From: Andalucia godoyi
Lineage: Eukaryota; Discoba; Jakobea; Jakobida; Andaluciidae
Assembly (NCBI GenBank): GCA_009859145.1
Contig: VRVR01000007.1
Coordinates: 248,001-312,000 of the forward strand
Length of the DNA stretch: 64,000 nucleotides
Direction of reading: 5' to 3'
This document shows, in pieces, positions 50,599 to 60,072 of this stretch; the first letter of the stretch is position 1, and each line of letters opens with the position of its first letter. Made by a program: the position numbers and the translations under genes. The notes under the pieces were generated by a model. That model made no database searches. It was not told where the DNA came from and saw only the letters and a program-made list of their open reading frames with translations.

Positions 50599-51206
50599 AG
50601 AAAGCATTCACTCTCGCAAACATCACATTCTCTTAATCTGTTTTGTTTCTATCTATCGTTTTGTTTTGTTTTTTGTTTTTTGTTTTGTCGTTGCTGCTGC
50701 TGCTGATGTTATCGTCATTTGGAATGTTTTTTTTCTCCCCGTTCTTCTTTTTTCTTTTTCTTTTTCCGTTTCACGTTCCCTCATTCTTGTTCTTCTTCCT
50801 TGTCTTGTCTTTGTTTTGTCTCTCTTTCATACTCGTGCATCTTTTGTTTTTTCTCATCCCTACCCCATCACCACCACCACCACTCAACCTGGTTCTTAAA
50901 GTTTGTATTTGTGTGTCGCTCGTTGCTAAAGAGCACTGGACACTCGGGTTCGGCGTTGCTGTAAATCTTCAAAATTTCTATTATGTTTTGCCGTGTTTTT
51001 GTATTTTTCTGGGGTTTTCTTTTCTTTTCTTTTCTTTTCTTTTCTTTTCTTTCTCTTTCTCTTTTTCTTTTTCTTTCTCTTTTTCTTTCTCTTTTTCTTT
51101 TTCTTTTGTTGTTTTTTAACATTTAAAAATGTTAAAATTGTAGAATTCACAATTTGTGCATATTTGCGGATACGACGTTTTGCTGAGGATTAAAAAAGAC
51201 ATCATC
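50599..51206. other. Pyrimidine-rich intergenic DNA
   Basis: About 600 bp, almost entirely T/C on the plus strand, with tandem TTTTC and TTTCTC units at 51014-51108. The 3'UTR of Ras and the promoter of the next gene must lie here. Open frames in this part are low-complexity artefacts. Confidence 0.6.
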
Positions 51207-51662
51207 ATGAGTGGTGACAACGCACTGATCTCGCGGTTGCTGCTGACACCCGAGGAATATGGGACGTTCCGTGAGACAAACAAGAACGTGTTTCCAGACC
51301 TGATTGGAGTGCAAGATCCGACGAGACATGCGCATCTACCAGGAGTTATCCCCGTTCTTCCGCAGCCAGCATCCACACGATTGCAGAGTGAAGGATATAC
51401 ATTGTCGAACGGTGCGTCATTTGGATGCGACATTCTGGGATACCCTGGAGACCCGTTGCTGTTTCACTCCAAGTTGGAAGTCCATGCGGTGCAACCGAGC
51501 GAACAGTGGTCCGTGGCTGACTTGCTCTGTGCCGAAAGAGTGGCGTCGGCAGTGAAAAAGGTGGCTGTTCTGGCTGTCAAGCACGAGGATGCCAGCATCC
51601 AGTTTCTCCAGCTCCGGCGGTTCCAGTGGGAAGGATCTGAGCTCCCCGAACAATCCGCGTAG
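51207..51662 (+). CDS. Unrecognised 151-residue protein
   Basis: Frame from ATG 51207 (MSGDNALISRLLLTPEEYGT) to 51662 with balanced composition: NVFPDLIGVQDPTRHAHLPG, GYTLSNGASFGCDILGYPGD and SAVKKVAVLAVKHEDASIQF. The last part reads like a beta-strand pair ending in LQLRRFQW. No signal peptide or membrane segment. I do not recognise a family; a tRNA-endonuclease SEN15-like fold is a remote possibility. Confidence 0.55.
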   Translation: MSGDNALISRLLLTPEEYGTFRETNKNVFPDLIGVQDPTRHAHLPGVIPVLPQPASTRLQSEGYTLSNGASFGCDILGYPGDPLLFHSKLEVHAVQPSEQWSVADLLCAERVASAVKKVAVLAVKHEDASIQFLQLRRFQWEGSELPEQSA

Positions 51663-51714
51663 CGCAAACAAGCAAAAAAGAACGACGCAGCTGCGGTGTG
51701 TGTTTATTTTCATA

Positions 51715-52928
51715 TTACAAATTCTTGCCGGGGGTGGATGACCGCGAAGTTGACGAAGAAGATGGAGAACCACCAGCAGCAGTGGCAGGGGCAGGAGAGA
51801 AGGAGTCGGTGGTGATGGCAGAGTTTGCAGAAAGACCCTGCAGAAGTCCCCACGCTCGAGAGACGACCGAGGATACATCTGCGACGTTTTCGGGGACGAT
51901 GATGGTGTTTCCCTTCTTGGCGATCTGGGAGAACGCAGCAATATATTCCTCCGCGAGACCCTTTGCAACTGCCTCTCGCGCACCAGGCAAGTTAAGAGCA
52001 TTCCCGACGAGCTCGATGCTCTTTGCAGTCGCAGCCGCTCGCGCCAAGAGTGCTTCCGCCTCGCCCCTCGCGTGATTAATCGACTCCGTAGCCGCAGCTT
52101 CGGACATGAGAACCGAAGCTGACTTTTGGCCCTCTGCAACATTTCGCGCGGCCGTCATGTCTCCCTCTGACTCGAGAATCTGCTTACGCTTCTTGCGCTC
52201 TGCCTCGGCTTCAAGATCCATCGCAACACGAATGGACTGCGGGACCTGAATGTCGCGGATTTCATACCGAGTCACTGCAATTCCCCATCCGTGCGCCACT
52301 TTTTCCAGAGCATGCACAATCGCATGGTTCAGCGAATCACGCTCTGCGAACGTCCGGTCCAGCGAAATCTTTCCAATCTCGGACCGCATCGTCGTTTGTG
52401 CAAGCTGCACAATCGAGTACATTGGGTCCTGCACTTCATAAGATGCCTTCTGCGCATCCATCACGCGCACAAACACAACCCCATCGATATGCAAATGGAC
52501 ATTATCAAGCGTAAAGGCCGACTAATTGAACAGTGATGTTAGTATGCTTATCTCATAGTCTGTATGCACTTGCGGGTATGTCCTCCTTCGTGCATGCGGT
52601 GCGTGGATCATCCATGGAATTCCAAAGCACAAATGAATCCATCGCGAACAAGAACAAAAGAAGAAGAACAAGACTATGAAGGAAAAGGAAGAAATAGACG
52701 TACCTGCGAGGGAACTTCGAAAGCCATTTCTTTCAGAGAATGAGCATAGGCAATTCGCTCGAGAATGGGAACCACGACATGAAGACCAGCCGTCAAGGTG
52801 CGATTATAGGATCCGAGACGCTCAATCACCCAAGTTTCACCTTGAGGAACAACATTCACAACCGTGTTGATTGGGTTTGGCACAGTTCCCGAAAGCAGTC
52901 GTCGAGACACACGTCGAAGCGCTAGCAT
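51715..52928 (-). CDS. Stomatin-like protein 2 (mitochondrial SPFH protein)
   Basis: Exons 52928-52704 and 52521-51715, joined in phase 0 across an intron that begins GTACGT and has TACTAAC 20 nt before its TAG end, give 343 residues. The N-terminus MLALRRVSRRLLSG looks like a mitochondrial presequence. The SPFH domain follows: VVPQGETWVIERLGSYNRTL, then SAFTLDNVHLHIDGVVFVRV across the junction, then RSEIGKISLDRTFAERDSLN. A coiled coil EAEAERKKRKQILESEGD and the SLP2-type NALNLPGAREAVAKGLAEEY come next. It scaffolds inner-membrane lipid domains. The C-terminal Ser/Pro tail is variable. Confidence 0.93.
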
Positions 52929-52943
52929 TTTATGACTTCTATC

Positions 52944-52948
<5 letters not shown>

Positions 52949-53001
<53 letters not shown>
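52949..53001. repeat. CT then CA microsatellite upstream of SLP2
   Basis: About 44 bp of CT followed by ACACAC, 20 bp upstream of the SLP2 start codon (minus strand). The rest of 52929-53298 is the divergent promoter region; no gene seen. Confidence 0.85.
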
Positions 53002-53002
<1 letters not shown>

Positions 53003-53298
53003 TCTGTCGATCTCGCTCTGGAAAAGCAATCTGATGTTACTCTCGAGGCATCGACCAAAGAGTCTTGGGAAGCATCACGTGAGGCTTGGTGCTGTTTTTT
53101 CTTGCGCATAAAAAACTTTTGAAAAATCGGGATTTTCCCGACAAGCATCAAAACCATCATTTCTTGCAGAAATGGTGCAGATTGTCGTCTCCGCCCCGCA
53201 GTATCCATGCTGCTACTCTACCCTCTTATCATAATAACCGTATGTATTTCTGCGCGAAGTAGAATTGTATATATTTATACATATATAAACTGGAGAAA

Positions 53299-54426
53299 AT
53301 GGGAAATGGCGTTGGGTTTTTTGGAGCGCTGTCTTCGAAGCAATGGGGCCTGATTTCCTTTCTGATTTCTCTGAATTTGCTCCGCATTGGCGTTGAAACG
53401 CTTGTGTTCATCCGAGATTTAACGTGTACTTTACATGGTGAAGTATTTATATCGTGCCCGTCTTCAACGTTGTTTGGGAGAACTCCTGTGGCGGATTTTC
53501 TGCTCTCGATACTCCAAATCATCCACTATGTTGTCTTGTTTTACTTTTTCTGGTACTGGAACGTGTGGTTCCAGGGTTCTCTCTGTGAGATTCGCTTTCA
53601 TTTGAATCCCACACAACTTATCCATTCGAGAAGAACATTCAAGAAGCTGTACGTGAAGCAACTTACTGTCTTTGAGTTTTTCTCAATGTGGTGTGCGGGA
53701 GTCGCGTTCCTGTACATTGTGTGTTTGGCGGAAGGTTCCCGATGGTACAATTATACGCTTCCGCTGTTCATGGCTCTTGGAATGTTTGTGGAAATCTTTG
53801 CGATTGTCCCGATGAACTTTTCTGCGCCTGCAAAAGTCGGTGCAGCGCGCTATGTGTGGTTTCTGACGCTGTTTGCAATTGTCTGGTCCTCCATGCTTTC
53901 CTCGGTGTTTTACTCCTTACTGGTTGCGTTGAAGGTGTACGACCCTTCGTTCTTTTCGTCGAACGGTGTCCATGCACTCATTCTTGTGCTCGGAGGCATG
54001 ATGATTAACCTTAGATTGTCAGTGTTTTACATGATGCGACGAAAGATGTGGAATCCAAAGGCAAACTCCATCATGCCAAACCTGAAGTCCGTCCAGGGAC
54101 ATTTCCAAGACCAGGTCAATGGAGATCTGACCGATGCTTTCTTGTATGCGACCAAGGAAAACACTTTTCTGTTGGAAAATCGAGCAGGCGGAGACCAATT
54201 TCTAGCAAATCCGCAGTCTCTAGAATCGGGAACGGGAACGGGAACATCAGGAAGCTACGGAAGCGCCACAACATTTTCTAAACGGTCCAGAACTTCCAAC
54301 GCCGAGCAGCCTGACGACTTCTTGCACGACCGTGAAAACGATCGTGAAACCCTAACCCGAGGAACAATTACGCGGCTGCACAGTTTCGAAAACCTGCAGA
54401 CAGAAAGATACTCTACTCTGTGTTGA
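53299..54426 (+). CDS. Unrecognised six- to seven-span membrane protein
   Basis: A 375-residue intronless protein. Hydrophobic segments: LISFLISLNLLRIGVETLVF, FLLSILQIIHYVVLFYFFWY, FEFFSMWCAGVAFLYIVCLA, LFMALGMFVEIFAIVPMNF, FLTLFAIVWSSMLSSVFYSL and ALILVLGGMMINLRLSVFYM. A loop with basic residues (IHSRRTFKKLYVKQ) lies between spans two and three. The last 115 residues are a hydrophilic, Ser/Thr-rich tail (SGTGTGTSGSYGSATTF). I do not recognise a family; the layout fits a transporter or receptor-like protein with a cytosolic tail. Confidence 0.65.
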   Translation: MGNGVGFFGALSSKQWGLISFLISLNLLRIGVETLVFIRDLTCTLHGEVFISCPSSTLFGRTPVADFLLSILQIIHYVVLFYFFWYWNVWFQGSLCEIRFHLNPTQLIHSRRTFKKLYVKQLTVFEFFSMWCAGVAFLYIVCLAEGSRWYNYTLPLFMALGMFVEIFAIVPMNFSAPAKVGAARYVWFLTLFAIVWSSMLSSVFYSLLVALKVYDPSFFSSNGVHALILVLGGMMINLRLSVFYMMRRKMWNPKANSIMPNLKSVQGHFQDQVNGDLTDAFLYATKENTFLLENRAGGDQFLANPQSLESGTGTGTSGSYGSATTFSKRSRTSNAEQPDDFLHDRENDRETLTRGTITRLHSFENLQTERYSTLC

Positions 54427-54511
54427 AGAGCAGCCACCAGGAGCGCGACAGGGATAATGCGGGAGAAAAAGAAAGTAGAAGAAGAAAAATGACATGATAA
54501 CAGTTAGATCT

Positions 54512-56785
54512 TTAGAATTCCGGGACGCAATACTTGGCGTTGATTCCGCGGTTGTGCACATCGCCGCATCCTTTGAACAAATTGCAGGCGGTGGTGGTGA
54601 TGAGATGACACCCGATCATGGAATACTCGCAGCTGATCGAGAATACAGTCGCATCCGGAAGGGTCTCATCAAACTTTGTGATGACGTCGTTTTCAGGGGT
54701 GATAGTGGTCCAGTGCTTGCGGAGAGTGTTAAGACTCAGATCATCGATTAAATCACTCGTGTAGTGCAGCCCGGGAGATGAAAACGACACTGCCTTTGTT
54801 GAAGTCAATGCGGCAACGATTCCAGCGGTACCGGCCCCTAGGGAATGACCCGTGATGACAACTTGGCTTGCTGATTGTCTTTGCAATACATTCTCTCGGA
54901 CATAGTCAAGGACGCCCTGGTAGTACGGGTCGCTCGGACGCAACGGGTCGATCACGAAAGACAGCGCCTTGTCCAGTTTCATCATCGCGCCTGTCGGAAT
55001 CAGGACGGATCCAATGCTGTACAATACCCCGGGCATCCACACGGCAAGATCCTCGGCGGTGTCGCGAAAGTTTGCAGTCCCTCGGATTGAGATCACACTT
55101 CGATTATACACCGTGTCTTCCATGTGGATGAAAAATGCTTTGGATTGGTCCGAGCTCCTGTGAGCAATCTTAAATGCCGACCACTCAAAGAAGTTTGTCA
55201 TGTCCGTTTGCAGATTAGATTCCGACTTGTAAGCCAGCTGGGCAGCCAGCACATAATCAATGATGGTCAGGTTCAACGGAAGAGCGTATGAACAAAATGA
55301 ATATGGATCTGGAGACGGAAAAGGGTACGTCTTTGTCCCGGCAGTGCTGTAGGTCGGAGCAGCCTGGGATGCTCCAAATCCAAAGCCGACGATCGCCGCC
55401 ACAAGCAACAGGATGAACAGCATATAAATCGTGAAGAACACCAAAAACGTAGTACCCTTTCGACTCAGGAATCCCTGCGTGAACAAGAGCATGCAAATTG
55501 CAAACACGCCCGTCTTCCATCCTACGCCAGCAAATGCAAAGATAATCAAGATGACTGCGTAGAAGGTTGCTGTACCCACAACAATCTTCGCCAGAAAGCG
55601 AGGGAAACGATACGCGATGACAGAATATGCCGCAAAAATGAATCCGCAAACAAGAACCGCTGCAAGCGAATAATAGGCCGGTAGTGCAAATGCTGCAATA
55701 AAGAGCAGTGTCAGGAGAAGAAAGGAAAGAATGGAGATGCGAACAATCTGCTGTCGCGCAACTCCGCAATGGACAAGAAGCCACATCGAGGCAATGGACA
55801 TATGGTCAGCATCATACGTTGGAAACCGCACCTTGACGGAAATGAGCATAATCACCATCGCAGCATACAACAGCGTCAGCGAGATTGTCAAGTACACAAC
55901 ATTTGCAATGACAATCGTTGCAATAACGAAGAGAACGAGGACGAAAGTTACTGCAAGTCGAATTAGCCAGAAGGAGCGCTTTCTCCAAACAGGCGATGCG
56001 CGGCCGTCAGGGCACAGCTTCTTTTCCGCCTCTTCAGATCCTAGCTGTCGATCGGAAGCCCCTCCCGTTGAAGGCATGGTTGGAGCCGCATACCCGTCCA
56101 CAGATCCCAGCCAATACGCTCTCATAAACTGCAACTTGTGCGCATAGTCCCGGAGTGTGCCAACAGCCCACATCAGGAGCATATGCAGCACGGAGACCGC
56201 AACTGCAGCGACATACCAGCTTCCGAAGGCATCGTTTGCGTCGCTCGTTGTCAACAAGACGATGAAAGCGGCGATCAATGGAACGAGATCGCATGTCAAG
56301 ATCACCCACAGTTTGACGGCCAGTTCCACTCTTGGATGTTGTGGCTTTCCAAGAAGGATACGCCGGTACCGAACGTATGAATCAAGCGTAAAAGCATCCA
56401 CAAAGAGCAGCACGAACGAATCCAAAAGACTGCAAAACCACACAATAATCAGAAACACAAGTCCCAAAAACGTCATTTCTGACAGAATTGGGACGTTTTT
56501 TGCAAACAAGAATGAGAATCCTGCCTGAAACATCAGCTGCAGACCAAAAACCAGCGTGAATAGTGCGCCAAGGATGAATATGTAGGCCATGTAGAACCTC
56601 TGAATCAGCGGAAAGACAGACTCCACCACGTCGCGAAACGAGTAGAAATCAGATGACGCCACTGCTGTTTCGCTGCGGTCCGATCGACTCCGATTTGACG
56701 GCATTTGCAAAGGCTGAAACAACACGATATTGGAGCTGGCTTCAGGAACCCCATTCAACTGTCCATCTTGCGCACCTTCCGACAT
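54512..56785 (-). CDS. Multi-pass class 3 lipase (diacylglycerol lipase-like)
   Basis: A 757-residue protein. About ten hydrophobic segments span residues 60-430 (AYIFILGALFTLVFGLQLM, LGLVFLIIVWFCSLLDSFVL, FLVFFTIYMLFILLLVAAIV and others). The C-terminal part is an alpha/beta-hydrolase of the lipase class 3 family with the nucleophile elbow VVITGHSLGAGTAGIV (Ser near residue 645) and RGTANFRDTAEDLAVW upstream of it. This membrane-plus-lipase layout is like diacylglycerol lipases, though with more spans than the usual four. The substrate is inferred. The frame stays open upstream to 57028, but that part is a TTTC repeat that runs against the divergent gene. I chose ATG 56785 (MSEGAQDGQLNG). 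Confidence 0.8.
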   Translation of the reverse strand: MSEGAQDGQLNGVPEASSNIVLFQPLQMPSNRSRSDRSETAVASSDFYSFRDVVESVFPLIQRFYMAYIFILGALFTLVFGLQLMFQAGFSFLFAKNVPILSEMTFLGLVFLIIVWFCSLLDSFVLLFVDAFTLDSYVRYRRILLGKPQHPRVELAVKLWVILTCDLVPLIAAFIVLLTTSDANDAFGSWYVAAVAVSVLHMLLMWAVGTLRDYAHKLQFMRAYWLGSVDGYAAPTMPSTGGASDRQLGSEEAEKKLCPDGRASPVWRKRSFWLIRLAVTFVLVLFVIATIVIANVVYLTISLTLLYAAMVIMLISVKVRFPTYDADHMSIASMWLLVHCGVARQQIVRISILSFLLLTLLFIAAFALPAYYSLAAVLVCGFIFAAYSVIAYRFPRFLAKIVVGTATFYAVILIIFAFAGVGWKTGVFAICMLLFTQGFLSRKGTTFLVFFTIYMLFILLLVAAIVGFGFGASQAAPTYSTAGTKTYPFPSPDPYSFCSYALPLNLTIIDYVLAAQLAYKSESNLQTDMTNFFEWSAFKIAHRSSDQSKAFFIHMEDTVYNRSVISIRGTANFRDTAEDLAVWMPGVLYSIGSVLIPTGAMMKLDKALSFVIDPLRPSDPYYQGVLDYVRENVLQRQSASQVVITGHSLGAGTAGIVAALTSTKAVSFSSPGLHYTSDLIDDLSLNTLRKHWTTITPENDVITKFDETLPDATVFSISCEYSMIGCHLITTTACNLFKGCGDVHNRGINAKYCVPEF

Positions 56786-57072
56786 TCCTGGGGACAAGAC
56801 GAAGCAGGGGGGTCTCTCTTTCTCCTTTTCTCTCTTTCTGTCTTTCTGTCTTTCTGTCGGCTGACACTGCGAAGTTCCCAGTATCCGACTCGGGTGTAGA
56901 GCATTGCAGGAAGGTCGTTCGTGGTATTTCGACAACTGGCGACAGAACCGCTGAGAAACGCGTTTCCATTTGCGCAGTGAAGAGGATAATCGGGAGACGA
57001 CCAAAGGAGAGGATCGCGCAAGTGGCAAAAGTAAAGAAGTTGGAGCAGGGCGTGGGGGGGATTGGAAAAACC

Positions 57073-58566
57073 ATGAGCAGGTTTTACGACTTTGATGCGC
57101 TCGATGCTGGACAGGTGTCTGAGAGTGATGTGTTTACGATAACAACAGAGCTGCTTTCGAAGCGCTCGCATGGGCAATCGCTGGCGTTTTTCTCCACGCG
57201 CGTTTCGCCGAGTGGAAGCAATGACGAGGAGCATGACGACTCTGTTGCAATTCAGCTTGTGATGGCCAACCAGTATTTCTCTGGAACTAAGGAAGAGTTT
57301 GCAAATTGCTTGTCGTTCATGTCGGTCCAGTCTGTGGTCGAGGCTACTGTGCGTCCGGGGAAGTCACGACGTGGAGAGCCTAGTTTATTTTGCACCGACG
57401 CCAAGTTGTTGCGCTGTTCCCCGCATCCTGAAACAATCATGTTGATTTTGGAGGCGGTCGATTCGGGCTCTCTGAGCAGAGACAAGGCGTGTGCGGTCCT
57501 GCGTTGCACCAACCAGGAGCTTGGAAACATGCTTATCTGTCTTGGAAAGGAGGCGCTGCAAAGCGACTTGAAAAGACTGCTGAATATCCAGGCTCGGGTT
57601 CTGCACGATTTGCCAGCTGACCATACGCGAATCCGCAAAACAAGACTGAGTGCAGCACAGTTCAAGGTTGTCGAGGAGGCAAGGGAGTGCTGTGCCTCTG
57701 TGCCGCTGCAGCATTCGGACGAGGCCGCTGCGCTCCCGAACGAGATCCTCGATGCAATTCAATCGCATTTGCCGAACGGGCTGTCCGACGAAGAAAAGAA
57801 CAGACGGATTGAATACCTTCAGAGGAAGAAGATTAGGCAGATCAGCTGGTTTGTAGCACACTTGAAATCCACGATAGACAAGATTGCAGGCGCCAAGGGT
57901 TCGAAAGCCCTTGCAATATGGGATGTGGGTGGTGGCCGTGGCGATCTTGCCGCAGCTGTTGCCTGGGTGTTTCCTGAATGCTCTGTTCGCGTGCTGGACA
58001 TCCAGCAGTCGTCGCTTCGGGCAGGTCAGCTCGTGAGTCGCACGCTCGGATTGACGAACATCGTGTTTGAACATGCCGACTTTCTTCAGAAGCTCAAGGC
58101 ATCAGACTGCAGCAAGACTGAGTCTTGTGAGATTGCAGATGCCCCAGACCTGGTGATTGCCCTTCACGCATGCGGTGGGCTTTCCGATGCCATTTTAGCG
58201 TACGTCGCCACACACCCTGCCGCAAGCTGTCTCATCTGCACTTGCTGTTTCACGAAGAACGTGGATCTTGCATTCCGTGCGTGGGATCGGGTGAACATGC
58301 CCCAGGGCCACTGGAGAAGCGTAGCTCCGTCTACCGACTTCTGTTCCGAAGTCTGCCGAATCGCAGAGAGCGTGAGCTGCGAAAGTGAGTCGCAGCTTGC
58401 CATGCACTGCTGCAACACGTTCCGATTGCGGGGGGTTCATCTCGTGTCTCAGGCTTCTGTGTGGAACCGTGCTTCATCTTTGAGCGAGCTCTTGACGTTC
58501 CCCTTGACGTACTCTGCTAAGAACCAAGTGATTCGTATTCTTCGCATTCAATCCTCCTGCACTTAA
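57073..58566 (+). CDS. Methyltransferase of the METTL25/GSTCD type with OB-like N-terminus
   Basis: A 497-residue protein from ATG 57073 (MSRFYDFDALDAG). The C-terminal half is a Rossmann methyltransferase: AIWDVGGGRGDLAAAVAWVF (motif I), VRVLDIQQSSLRAGQL and DLVIALHACGGLSDAILAYV (motif IV). CLICTCCFTKN lies beyond it, a pattern seen in GSTCD, METTL25 and related RNA methyltransferases. The N-terminal part (SVQSVVEATVRPGKSRRGEP, LFCTDAKLLRCSPHPETIML) reads like the OB-fold anticodon-binding module of class II tRNA synthetases. This suggests that the enzyme binds a tRNA. The frame runs upstream to 56653, but those codons overlap the divergent lipase gene. Confidence 0.7.
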   Translation: MSRFYDFDALDAGQVSESDVFTITTELLSKRSHGQSLAFFSTRVSPSGSNDEEHDDSVAIQLVMANQYFSGTKEEFANCLSFMSVQSVVEATVRPGKSRRGEPSLFCTDAKLLRCSPHPETIMLILEAVDSGSLSRDKACAVLRCTNQELGNMLICLGKEALQSDLKRLLNIQARVLHDLPADHTRIRKTRLSAAQFKVVEEARECCASVPLQHSDEAAALPNEILDAIQSHLPNGLSDEEKNRRIEYLQRKKIRQISWFVAHLKSTIDKIAGAKGSKALAIWDVGGGRGDLAAAVAWVFPECSVRVLDIQQSSLRAGQLVSRTLGLTNIVFEHADFLQKLKASDCSKTESCEIADAPDLVIALHACGGLSDAILAYVATHPAASCLICTCCFTKNVDLAFRAWDRVNMPQGHWRSVAPSTDFCSEVCRIAESVSCESESQLAMHCCNTFRLRGVHLVSQASVWNRASSLSELLTFPLTYSAKNQVIRILRIQSSCT

Positions 58567-59003
58567 CTTTGCAATTTCGTGTGTCTGCCTCCATCAGGAA
58601 CACAACGTGCAAGAGAAGATTCCTTCGGATTCGCTCGTTGGCGCTTTATGTAGCTGCTGATTCCCGGTACCGTTCTGCTGGGGCATACGAAACTTGACTG
58701 CTCGTTATTCGATCCACGTCGAAGCACAGCGAGGATCCGGGATCCGTTCTGCCCCCACCAGGTGAAAACAATCGTTGTTGCAAAATCTCCAAAACACGGG
58801 AGGCCCTAAAAAACCGTCCGAACACCCGATGCCACTCCAGAAGGTCTGTGCTCACGTCCTGCTCTTTCCCTCCGCCTCCATTTTGGCTTCCTTCTTTTTT
58901 TTTTTAAATCTCAAAAATCGATTTTCCCGGCTTTGCAGCGTTCTTTGAATAGTATCCCCTCCTCGCAAGCAAAAAAAAAGAGTCTGGTTTCGCGCCTAAT
59001 CCT
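58567..59003. other. Intergenic, no gene seen
   Basis: About 440 bp between two plus-strand genes, with T-run 58893-58904 and A-run 58970-58978. No gene seen. Confidence 0.5.
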
Positions 59004-59726
59004 ATGTCGGTTGAAAACGCATCTACCTTTCTTGGCCCGTCGCCATCCGGTCTGTCTCCTCTGCGATCGCCCCACCACCATCACCACCCAGGATCGTCGC
59101 CTTCGCCGCTGTCGGACCTTTTGCAGCCGAGCCTTCCGCAAATCAAAAACAAGTACGGAAACGACCATTTGATCTTTGGAACGTCTCCCCAGCACCAGGG
59201 ACTCTCAGCAAGCCCGCATGCACCGGGCTCTCCTGTTCGTTCGTTGGCTGTGCCCCTGAGCCCCTCTGGGTCATCGACAACGACAATGACATCGACGACG
59301 ACGACACCTGCAATGATGATGATGCTTGGACCTTCGGAGCCGCTTGCGCCAATCCAACGAAGCAGAAGTCCCTCCCCTTCGCTCTTCCCCGAATCCATGC
59401 TCGACGTTGCGTTACCTTCGAATAATGGAACTCATCACCATCGCCATCAAGAAGAGAGCCTCGGCGTGAAAAAGTCGCCATGGGCTTCCAACCGCGTCTT
59501 GGGGAAAGAGTACCGTCCTTCCGCCGATGCAAACATTGCAAAATCGCCGAATCCAGCCGAAATAGCCGTGCTTGCTGGAAAGCATCCAAAAAGTCACATC
59601 TCGAGGACAAAGCAACATTGTTCGCCGTCCAAAAGACCAGACTCTCCTTACCCGATGGACGGTCTGCCAATGGCACTTCGAAGAGCGCTCTCTCCCGGCA
59701 CTCGCCACGTTGTTCCCTCTGTCTAA
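59004..59726 (+). CDS. Low-complexity Ser/Pro/His-rich hypothetical protein
   Basis: A 240-residue open frame from ATG 59004 (MSVENASTFLGPSPSGLSPL). It is dominated by Ser, Pro, Thr and His repeats (PSPLSDLLQPSLPQIKNKYG, TTTMTSTTTTPAMMMMLGPS), with many S/T-P sites. A more specific basic part is KKSPWASNRVLGKEYRPSAD. It is likely disordered, perhaps a phosphorylated regulator. No domain recognised. The long frame without stops and a good ATG argue for a real gene, but repeats make this less certain. Confidence 0.5.
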   Translation: MSVENASTFLGPSPSGLSPLRSPHHHHHPGSSPSPLSDLLQPSLPQIKNKYGNDHLIFGTSPQHQGLSASPHAPGSPVRSLAVPLSPSGSSTTTMTSTTTTPAMMMMLGPSEPLAPIQRSRSPSPSLFPESMLDVALPSNNGTHHHRHQEESLGVKKSPWASNRVLGKEYRPSADANIAKSPNPAEIAVLAGKHPKSHISRTKQHCSPSKRPDSPYPMDGLPMALRRALSPGTRHVVPSV

Positions 59727-60072
59727 CTTGCAATTTTCTGTATTTTTTATTTTTGAATTCATGTTTCAGAAGCTCACGCTCCCCCCGCTCCCCGGTAGCA
59801 GTATGTATGAAGAATTAATCCAGTCGAGTGAAATGTAAATTAGTAATCGAGTGTCCTTTTGTATTGTCTGTCGGTGTGCGTTCAGCATGCGGAGCAAACG
59901 AAGAGAGTCGGAGACATGACCCTCTCTGAACCACTGGACAGCTGTAGTCAGAACACTGCCTTTTTACTGGCGACAGTCAGTTGTAGCGCAAGCTATTTCG
60001 TTTTTGCTTTATTTTAACTTTCTTTTCCTTTCGTATATATATATATATATATATTGGGATGAAATTAGATGA
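59727..60072. other. Intergenic, with AT repeat
   Basis: No gene seen; a TATATA run at 60033-60052 ends 21 bp before the SNARE start codon. Confidence 0.55.

Noticed and set aside
50643-51119. A 158-codon Phe/Leu-rich frame
   Set aside because: Pure translation of a pyrimidine-rich simple repeat; apparent membrane segments are artefacts.
56786-57028. N-terminal extension of the lipase frame to 57028
   Set aside because: It consists of repeat-derived Arg/Lys/Glu text overlapping the divergent gene's 5' region; ATG 56785 is simpler.
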